In this document: piece after piece, positions 6,527-12,212 of the stretch
Position numbering within the stretch: position 1 is the first letter of the stretch
How the letters are laid out: each line of letters begins with the position of its first letter
Source: Candidatus Cryptobacteroides faecihippi
GTDB lineage: Bacteria > Bacteroidota > Bacteroidia > Bacteroidales > UBA932
NCBI GenBank assembly: GCA_018066065.1
Contig: JAGHSC010000049.1
Coordinates: forward strand, 1 to 12,212
Direction of reading: 5' to 3'
Length of the DNA stretch: 12,212 nt
Notes under the pieces: model-generated
What the model saw: only the letters and a program-made list of their open reading frames with translations
Told to the model about the DNA's origin: nothing
Databases searched by the model: none
Position numbers and translations under genes: made by a program

Positions 6527-8416
6527 ATGAGGAAATCATTCATACTTGCGGCTGCAATCCTGGGATTGATGTCCGCATGCACGAAACCGGACCAGGAAGG
6601 ACAGGAGAATGAGGGTCCGACACATAAGGATAACACTTACACTGCAAGCTTTGAGACACTCGTCAAGCAAAAATGGCTCGGCGGAGACAAGATAAGCCTT
6701 TTCGCCGGAGATCAGACCAACCAGAAGTATCTCTACTGCGGCGACAACGCATTTGCCGTGCTTGAAGACGAGGCCCCAGAGCCTCTCTCAGGCAAGGTAA
6801 GCGCATGCTACGCCGTCTACCCTTACGACAAATCAACCACGATTGCCGCCGACGGCACCATCACATTGAATCTGCCGGAGACACAGACCTTCACCAGAAA
6901 CGTTGTGACGCAGCATGTCGGCACGATGGTCGCAGTCACGAAAGATGCCAAGGACACCGAGCTGGATTTCAAGAACATCTGCGGATTCATCAAGTTCAGG
7001 GCATTCGGCTTCGACGTCATCAAGGACTTGACGATCAGCGGCAACAACGGAGAATCTATCTCGGGTGAAGCCAAGGTCACTGCCAGATTCGGCACCAGTC
7101 CGACAATCGAGATGGGCCCGTCAGCCAGGACCTCAGTCACGATCGACTGCGGGAAAGGTGCGTGGCTCGGCAGTTTGCCATCAGCAGCGACGACTTTCTG
7201 GATAGCCTTGCCTCCGGTCAATTTCCAGGGAGGAATCACGATAAAGGCCACGTCATCAGACGGAAGCGTCTTCGTCAACAAGATCAGCGAGCCGCTGCAA
7301 GTCACACGCAATTCAGTCAGCACCATCTCCAAGGCGGTTGAATTCAAGCAGCTCGCAGCCTCAAGACCTTTGACTTTCGTTTCAGAAGGCAGTTCCACAC
7401 TGTCTCTGGTCAAGAATGGTTCCCCGGCACCGGTCGAACTTGAATACAAGACCACGGACGGATGGCTCACCTATCCGATAGGACGCGAAATCACACTGAG
7501 CAACGGTTCTGAAGTGTCCTTCAGGGCAATCGAGGCCGGAAACCAGACATTCAGCCAGGGACCTGCCGACTTCTACCAGTTCACCGGCTCAGGATCCCTC
7601 AAGGCCTCAGGAGACATCATGTCACTCGTCACCAACGATGACACCGTGGAGACATTGCCATGTGACTATTGCTTCTTCGGATTGTTCAAGGACTTCCAGG
7701 CATTGAAGGTTTCTCCGAACCTGGGTGCAACCACTCTCAGGACAGGATGCTATGAAGAGATGTTCAAAGGATGTTCAAGCCTGAACGTCATAAAGACCTC
7801 CTTCAAGACAGCTCCCGGCACGGCTTTCACCAAGGACTGGGTCGCGGGAGTCGCACCGGCTGGATTGTTCCACAAGAGTCCCGACGCGACCTGGGAAGCC
7901 AGCGGAAATTCCAGCATACCAGATGGTTGGAATGTCTGGATGCAGCCTGACGATGATGACATCAGAGTCTACGAGGCGATCGAGTACCTGATTCCGGCCC
8001 CACACATGGGAGCGAACCAGATTGCCAGCGAGCAGAGCAGCTACGAAGACTACACTGAATGGACATTCGTATCCCTTGGAAGAGACCCATACATGCCGAT
8101 GACACCGCCGAAAGGCCAGGCGGCAGGCCCTGTCATCGTGTTCCAGTACAAATCCTCGGCAGACGCAAAATGTGAATTCTTCTGGTGCGACGGTGGCTAC
8201 GGAGTCGGAGGCCCTGTCGGAGGAAAGGAAACGGCATTCACCCTGGCGGAGAGTTCGGAATGGAAGACATTCGTCCTGGACATGCAGGATGCATGGACCA
8301 AGCATGGATTCAAGGGAAGACCTGGTGATACGATCAGGTTTGATGTCGGAAATGTCGCCGACCTGAGTGTCAGCACCAGGTTGATGCGCTGGCGTCCACC
8401 TTTCCCGGAGAAATAA
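6527..8416 (+). CDS. Surface lipoprotein: fimbrillin-like + BspA-like + C-terminal beta-sandwich modules
   Basis: This 629-residue lipoprotein has a signal peptide at residues 1-17 and Cys18 (GLMSAC), followed by an acidic TKPDQEGQENEG stretch typical of exported Bacteroidota lipoproteins. Three regions follow. About 35-275 resembles fimbrillin/Mfa-like proteins (YAVYPYD, LDFKNICGFIKFRAFG, WIALPPVNFQGGITI). About 280-470 resembles the BspA-like surface module (CYEEMFKGCSSLNVIK, TKDWVAGVAPAGLFHKSP, IPDGWNV). About 478-629 is a beta-rich domain (VIVFQYKSSADAKCEFFWCDGG, EWKTFVLDM, DTIRFDVG, STRLMRWRPP) that looks like a galactose-binding-type jelly roll. The role is probably adhesion or glycan capture at the surface; no catalytic motif is evident. 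The start at 6527 gives the best signal peptide; an ATG at 6503 overlapping the previous stop (ATGA) would add eight poor residues and lies upstream of both -7 boxes. It converges with the DUF6259-like gene. Confidence 0.8.
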   Translation: MRKSFILAAAILGLMSACTKPDQEGQENEGPTHKDNTYTASFETLVKQKWLGGDKISLFAGDQTNQKYLYCGDNAFAVLEDEAPEPLSGKVSACYAVYPYDKSTTIAADGTITLNLPETQTFTRNVVTQHVGTMVAVTKDAKDTELDFKNICGFIKFRAFGFDVIKDLTISGNNGESISGEAKVTARFGTSPTIEMGPSARTSVTIDCGKGAWLGSLPSAATTFWIALPPVNFQGGITIKATSSDGSVFVNKISEPLQVTRNSVSTISKAVEFKQLAASRPLTFVSEGSSTLSLVKNGSPAPVELEYKTTDGWLTYPIGREITLSNGSEVSFRAIEAGNQTFSQGPADFYQFTGSGSLKASGDIMSLVTNDDTVETLPCDYCFFGLFKDFQALKVSPNLGATTLRTGCYEEMFKGCSSLNVIKTSFKTAPGTAFTKDWVAGVAPAGLFHKSPDATWEASGNSSIPDGWNVWMQPDDDDIRVYEAIEYLIPAPHMGANQIASEQSSYEDYTEWTFVSLGRDPYMPMTPPKGQAAGPVIVFQYKSSADAKCEFFWCDGGYGVGGPVGGKETAFTLAESSEWKTFVLDMQDAWTKHGFKGRPGDTIRFDVGNVADLSVSTRLMRWRPPFPEK

Positions 8417-8422
8417 GGAACT

Positions 8423-10651
8423 TTACCTGAATTCAATAACGCATGCGCTCCTGCCAGCCAAAGGCATGGAGATGTCCATCCTGCCATCCGCTGTCCTGCA
8501 GATGCGCTTCCTGCCCTTCTCGGTCACAAGAGTTGCCTTGAAGCTGGACGGGAGACCATAGTCCTCGGCATTGATGGTGAATTCCACTGGAAGGGCCTCG
8601 TCGCCGATGTTGACAAGGGACAGTCCCATCGATCCGTCCTTGGCCTTCCACATTCCTGCATAGAGAAGCGGTACGTCCATCTTTTCCTTCGCAACCGTAC
8701 TTCCTGTCCTGCCGGCATAGATTGAAAGCTTGGAGACATCGATCACAGACCTTGGGATGTCCATCTTCGGAACGCGCTCGAAAGTACCTTCCATCAGATA
8801 CTTGAGTGACCTCATGCGGACCTTGGCAAGGCCGGCAAGGAAGTCTATTTCCTCCTTCCTGCAATCATCCAGGAAAGAATGGTAGTTGGCCAGCGTCAGC
8901 TGCATTCCGAACACGAAGGAGCGCGCCTGCTCCATCCTGAACTGCATGTTGAACTCTTCGGGAAGCGGAGTCTCCCGGTTTGCAGGGCGGTACTCGTCCG
9001 GCCAGAGATCGTCATAAGGAGGGTAGACAAGGGAGCTGTAGCTTCCGAAAGTGATCGCATGGTCATGATAGACAGCCTGATAGAGCGGAATCGTCTCGAC
9101 GGATCCGGTCCCGAGATAGCGCTCGCGGCTGGCTTCCAGAGTGAGGAAAAGGTCGAGGCTCGGAATCCAATCTTCCCCGGAACCCTCGCCGGCAAGGACA
9201 ACGTCCTTCCTCCTGTCCCCTACCTTCTCGCGGATCAGGGATGCCTGGCGGGCGAATCCTTCCTTCCAGTAGTTACCTCCTCCAAGGGTGTGGCCGTGCT
9301 CAGGGTTGAAGCATCTGATGCTCGAGCAGGCCTGGTCCATGTAGATTCCGCTGACACCAAGGTCGCAGATGGCTGTCTCCGCGATGGATGAATATTTCTG
9401 CCTCCAGAATTCAGTCCCGAGGCACATGGCTGCTATCTTCCTGCCGGTGAACACATTGGCGGCGTAGGCATAGGATTCTCCTCCCAGAGGTCTCGCACAG
9501 TAGGCAGAGGCATTCTCTGCAGTCCAGCTGTCGGTCGATGTGCCCCACTGATAGGAATTCATGTAGACGATGCTGTTGACCTTCTTCTTCCTGGCCCTGG
9601 CCACAGCCTCGCGGAAGTGGTCGGCTCCTTCGCGCGGTGGGAGATACTCAGGAAAGCCTTCATCATAGGAACATCCATGCCACCAGTGCCATAGCACGCT
9701 TACCGGCAGGCCGAGCTTCTTCTTCAGGTGCAATGCCTCCTTGAGAACATTGTCGGAAGCACCTCTGTTCCAAACCCATAGCCCCGTTCCTGTCACCCAC
9801 TTCGGGGTCTTGCCAGCATGGAAGCGGCTTTCCTTGCACCACTTCTGGCCCAAAGCCCATTCACGATACATCGACGCAGCTGTCAGCCAGTCACCGTTCA
9901 GAGAGCCGACGATGGCTTCATGGCACGGTGAATAGGCGTCCTCTCCGGAGTGGTACGGAAGGCTGTTCGTGAGCGCATATTCAGTGTGGTCCTGATCCAT
10001 CATGAACTCGTATCTCTTTGAGTACGAGAGGGTGTCATTGGAGGCAAGGTAAAGCCCATCTCCGCTGTCCCTGTCGTACAGGGCAATCATCTGCATCGAG
10101 AGGATGCCTGGGCTGTCCCAGCCGTACCATTGCCTTGGATTTGCCTCGCTCACAGGAGAATGCGGGTCATGGATAACGCTCCCGAGCCATGTCGGGACCG
10201 CAAGGTCCTCGGACTCGAATCTCTTTATGCCCTTGATGAGAGGATACTGAAGGTCATAGACTTCCGCATCGGCAATCCCTTCGAGGGAGACATTCCAGTA
10301 ACTCAAGGGCTTGACTGAGTCAAGGCGGACATCTGCCCAGACACGGATCCCCGGCTCAAGCGTCCATCGGATGATGGCCTCGAGCCCTGACACTTTCTCG
10401 ATCCCGGAGAGGGTGGCAAGGCCGCCGACCACGGTCCCATCGGCACGGCGGATTCTCCAGAATGGAGCATCCACAACACTGGGATCGATGAATTCAAACC
10501 CGGAAACAACATCCCTGATTGAGACCAGGCGTCCATCGGTGTCATCGAATGAGACAGCCAGAGAGCCATTGGAGATGGTCTCGGACCAGACATTGAAAGA
10601 TGGAAGGAGGCACACGGCCAGCATCAGAGCGAGTTTCCCGAGTGATTTCAT
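8423..10651 (-). CDS. DUF6259-like putative secreted glycoside hydrolase
   Basis: This 742-residue protein has a signal peptide (about 1-23, ending VWS/ET) and no lipobox. Residues 25-280 look like a beta-sandwich of the kind preceding glycosidase barrels (ISNGSLAVSFDDTDGRL). Residues 285-600 look like a TIM barrel: TGLWVWNRG (288-296), LPVSVLWHWWHGCSYDEGFPEYLPP (from 315), VNSIVYMNSYQWG (358-370), GVSGIYMDQACSS (432-444) and VLAGEGSGEDW (485-495). Residues 640-742 form a small C-terminal beta domain. From the layout, which resembles the GH36/GH101-type superfamily, I infer Asp439 as nucleophile and Glu489 as acid/base; this is not established. The overall pattern matches my memory of DUF6259. 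The substrate is unknown. It follows the efflux outer-membrane gene by 31 bp with no TAnnTTTG box between them, so it is probably the last gene of that operon, an odd pairing. Its stop is 6 bp from that of the convergent lipoprotein gene. Confidence 0.72.
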   Translation of the reverse strand: MKSLGKLALMLAVCLLPSFNVWSETISNGSLAVSFDDTDGRLVSIRDVVSGFEFIDPSVVDAPFWRIRRADGTVVGGLATLSGIEKVSGLEAIIRWTLEPGIRVWADVRLDSVKPLSYWNVSLEGIADAEVYDLQYPLIKGIKRFESEDLAVPTWLGSVIHDPHSPVSEANPRQWYGWDSPGILSMQMIALYDRDSGDGLYLASNDTLSYSKRYEFMMDQDHTEYALTNSLPYHSGEDAYSPCHEAIVGSLNGDWLTAASMYREWALGQKWCKESRFHAGKTPKWVTGTGLWVWNRGASDNVLKEALHLKKKLGLPVSVLWHWWHGCSYDEGFPEYLPPREGADHFREAVARARKKKVNSIVYMNSYQWGTSTDSWTAENASAYCARPLGGESYAYAANVFTGRKIAAMCLGTEFWRQKYSSIAETAICDLGVSGIYMDQACSSIRCFNPEHGHTLGGGNYWKEGFARQASLIREKVGDRRKDVVLAGEGSGEDWIPSLDLFLTLEASRERYLGTGSVETIPLYQAVYHDHAITFGSYSSLVYPPYDDLWPDEYRPANRETPLPEEFNMQFRMEQARSFVFGMQLTLANYHSFLDDCRKEEIDFLAGLAKVRMRSLKYLMEGTFERVPKMDIPRSVIDVSKLSIYAGRTGSTVAKEKMDVPLLYAGMWKAKDGSMGLSLVNIGDEALPVEFTINAEDYGLPSSFKATLVTEKGRKRICRTADGRMDISMPLAGRSACVIEFR

Positions 10652-10682
10652 ACGATTCTCAGCTATGTTTCATCGATTCATT

Positions 10683-11960
10683 TCAATTCAGACCTCCGCC
10701 AAGAGAATGGAAGAGGCGGATGGTTCCCTGGATGCCATCGAACCTGTCCTGGACGACAAGCAGCTGTGCGTCAAGCAAGGATTGCTGTGCGGTCAGGACT
10801 TCCAGATAGTTGGCGGTCGAGTAGATCATCAGCAGGCCGATCTTGTCAACTGCATCCTGCAGCGCAGCAGCCTGCTCGACATGGAGATTCTGACGTTCTT
10901 CGGACGCCCTGCACTGGGCAAGAGCATCCGCAACCTCATTCCCGGCCTCGAGGAGGGTCTGATGGAAAGCGACCCTGGCCTCTTCCTGAGCAAGCTGAGC
11001 CTTGCGGTAGCCTGCTTTCAGAGTCCCCTTCTGGAGCAATGGCTGGGTGACACCGGCAACCGCAGACCAGATCATGGAAGACAGATCAAGGCTGCCGCTC
11101 AGAGCCACAGAAGGATAGAGGGCTGCCCTTGACGACTGGGTGAGGTAGAAGGCCTTTGCCAGAGCCATTTCCGACTTTCTCACATCCGGCCTGGATGCAA
11201 GGTAGATGACAGGGACATCTGTGAGCAGAGCGATCTTCGGATCATCGATGCTTCCCCTGGCCAGTTCCCTGGATGGGACTCCCATGAGAGTGCAGATGCT
11301 TCTCTGAAGCACGTCGATGTTCTTTTCGATCGAGACTGCCGATGCCTCAAGGCCAAGTCTCTTTGCCTTGGCCTGCTGGATTGCGACGTCATTCGACTTG
11401 CCGGCCAGCTTGAGAGACTCCATCACATGGATGCTCTTGTCCCAGTTTCCGAGAGTCTGACGGCTGATTTCCAATTCCTTGTCCAGCAGGAGCAATGAAT
11501 AGTAGCTGTCGGCAAGAGTGGCCACAAGATTCGTCCTGACGGCCTGGGAATAAGCCTCGCTCTCCTCCAGTGCGGCGACGGAGGCCCGTGCGGATGATGT
11601 CAGCTTCCCGAAGACATCCAGTTCCCATGACGACAGCCTCGCATCGGCTCCGACATTCCCCGATGGAAGGGAAGCATCAGCCCCGACCGACACGGAAGGA
11701 AGGAAAGCCATCCTGGACTGACGCAGGGCAGCCTCTGCCTCCTGAACCTTCAGCATCGCCACCTTCAGGTCGGCGTTGTTTGCCAGGGCCGTGTCGACAA
11801 GGCCCTGGAGGAGGGCGTCCGCAAACATGGAACGCCATGATGGGACATCGAATCCTTCGGTGACGGCAACATCAGCCACCTCCGGGCGGGAATAGTGTCC
11901 CCAGATCCCACATGATGCAACGACTGGCATCAGCAGCAGAACGTAGAACAGCCTTTTCAT
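10683..11960 (-). CDS. RND efflux outer-membrane factor lipoprotein (NodT/OprM family)
   Basis: This 425-residue protein is the trimeric outer-membrane channel of a tripartite efflux pump, the TolC/OprM/CusC type. The signal peptide ends in VVASC with Cys17 as the lipidation site. Two repeats of the outer-membrane efflux domain follow. The first begins at WRSMFADALLQGLVDTALANNADLKVAMLKVQEAEAALRQSRMAFLPSVSVG (from about 42) and the second includes ASRPDVRKSEMALAKAFYLTQSSRAALYPSVALSGS (from about 255). The long helices are coiled-coil-like and rich in Ala, Gln and Leu. At 425 residues it is slightly short for the family (about 450-480), with a compact N-terminus, but nothing looks broken. The start overlaps the permease stop as ATGA, and a strong Shine-Dalgarno-like sequence precedes it. 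It would dock to a periplasmic adaptor encoded outside the window. The pumped substrate cannot be told. Confidence 0.93.
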   Translation of the reverse strand: MKRLFYVLLLMPVVASCGIWGHYSRPEVADVAVTEGFDVPSWRSMFADALLQGLVDTALANNADLKVAMLKVQEAEAALRQSRMAFLPSVSVGADASLPSGNVGADARLSSWELDVFGKLTSSARASVAALEESEAYSQAVRTNLVATLADSYYSLLLLDKELEISRQTLGNWDKSIHVMESLKLAGKSNDVAIQQAKAKRLGLEASAVSIEKNIDVLQRSICTLMGVPSRELARGSIDDPKIALLTDVPVIYLASRPDVRKSEMALAKAFYLTQSSRAALYPSVALSGSLDLSSMIWSAVAGVTQPLLQKGTLKAGYRKAQLAQEEARVAFHQTLLEAGNEVADALAQCRASEERQNLHVEQAAALQDAVDKIGLLMIYSTANYLEVLTAQQSLLDAQLLVVQDRFDGIQGTIRLFHSLGGGLN

Positions 11961-12212
11961 GATTGCTCCTCCTCCTTTCTTGAATATTCAGACAGTTCAG
12001 CTGACCTGTCAGGCATGACCCTTTCCTGTACCTTCTGGAAGATGACGAAGAAGGCAGGGGTCATGAACAGCAGCGCAATCGTGCCCACTAGCATTCCTCC
12101 GGCAGCTCCGACGCCGACCGAGATGTCACCGTTGGCTCCAGCTCCCTTCGCAAGGATCAATGGAACCATTCCAATGACCATGGTCAGTGAAGTCATGAGG
12201 ATAGGCCTGAGT
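11957..12212 (-). CDS. RND efflux permease (AcrB/HAE1 type), C-terminal end only
   Basis: Only the last 84 residues are in the window; the gene continues beyond the right edge. They read LRPILMTSLTMVIGMVPLILAKGAGANGDISVGVG and on, the characteristic end of AcrB-type permeases. This covers the last transmembrane helices (…LVGTIALLFMTPAFFVIFQKVQERVMP) and a charged cytoplasmic tail (RSAELSEYSRKEEEQS). Such permeases use the proton gradient to export drugs, bile salts or other amphiphiles through an adaptor and the outer-membrane channel encoded next. The stop codon overlaps the ATG of that channel gene by 4 bp, so the two are translationally coupled. The substrate class cannot be assigned from this fragment. 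Confidence 0.95.
   Translation of the reverse strand, partial: LRPILMTSLTMVIGMVPLILAKGAGANGDISVGVGAAGGMLVGTIALLFMTPAFFVIFQKVQERVMPDRSAELSEYSRKEEEQS
11966..11978 (-). promoter_or_regulatory. Shine-Dalgarno-like site before the efflux channel gene
   Basis: AAAGGAGGAGGAG on the minus strand ends 5 nt before the ATG at 11960. It lies inside the last codons of the permease (RKEEEQS). Shine-Dalgarno sites are rare in Bacteroidota and no other gene in this window has one, so it may support reinitiation at the ATGA overlap. The codons for Lys-Glu-Glu-Glu alone could also produce it by chance. Confidence 0.4.

Noticed and set aside
3001..8416. Classic polysaccharide utilisation locus
   Set aside because: No SusC/SusD pair, hybrid two-component system or ECF sigma/anti-sigma pair is present in the window.
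1..12212. Mobile element, CRISPR array, tRNA or defence system
   Set aside because: I found no transposase or integrase, regularly spaced repeats, tRNA-like cloverleaf or nuclease/toxin gene on either strand.

Overview
The window looks like a chromosomal segment from a gut-type Bacteroidales (Bacteroidota). Four things point there. The start regions carry the Bacteroidota sigma-factor -7 motif TAnnTTTG (TATCTTTG or TACCTTTG). Shine-Dalgarno sequences are almost absent. The genes encode a GH92 alpha-mannosidase, a fimbrillin-like/BspA-like surface lipoprotein and a DUF6259-like glycosidase. The GC content is moderately high (my impression is mid-50s percent; not computed). I saw no rRNA, tRNA, CRISPR array, IS element or SusC/SusD pair.

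Layout. (1) 1-2353, minus: a LysR-type regulator followed 8 bp later by an AspT/YidE/YbjL-family exchanger that runs off the left edge. A perfect palindrome containing an ATC-N9-GAT LysR box lies upstream. (2) 2486-2683, minus: a 65-residue single-pass membrane protein with its own promoter. (3) 2684-3000: non-coding, with stem-loops and an inverted repeat. (4) 3001-5322, minus: a secreted GH92 alpha-mannosidase, divergent from (5) 5370-6506, plus: a class C beta-lactamase-fold serine hydrolase lipoprotein. Their promoters are interleaved in 47 bp. (6) 6527-8416, plus: a three-module surface lipoprotein, with its promoter inside the end of the hydrolase gene. (7) 8423-10651, minus: a DUF6259-like secreted TIM-barrel protein that converges with the lipoprotein, leaving 6 bp between stop codons. 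It lies 31 bp behind (8) 10683-11960, an OprM/NodT-type outer-membrane efflux lipoprotein, which overlaps by 4 bp (9) the C-terminus of an RND efflux permease leaving the right edge.

Working together. The centre (3001-8416) reads as a small glycan-degradation and surface cluster (mannosidase, serine hydrolase, possible ligand-binding lipoprotein) without the usual SusCD importer. On the right, an efflux operon appears to read into a second glycosidase-like gene. On the left is a self-contained regulator-transporter unit.

No defence, mobile or secretion system is evident. The most interesting signals are regulatory. Two genes, GH92 and the surface lipoprotein, share a TATCTTT(A/G)-NGAC-ATG layout with a 19-bp spacer to a -33 element, which predicts leaderless mRNAs. 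The others are the interleaved divergent promoter and the likely LysR operator. All functions are inferred from reading sequence, without database searches.
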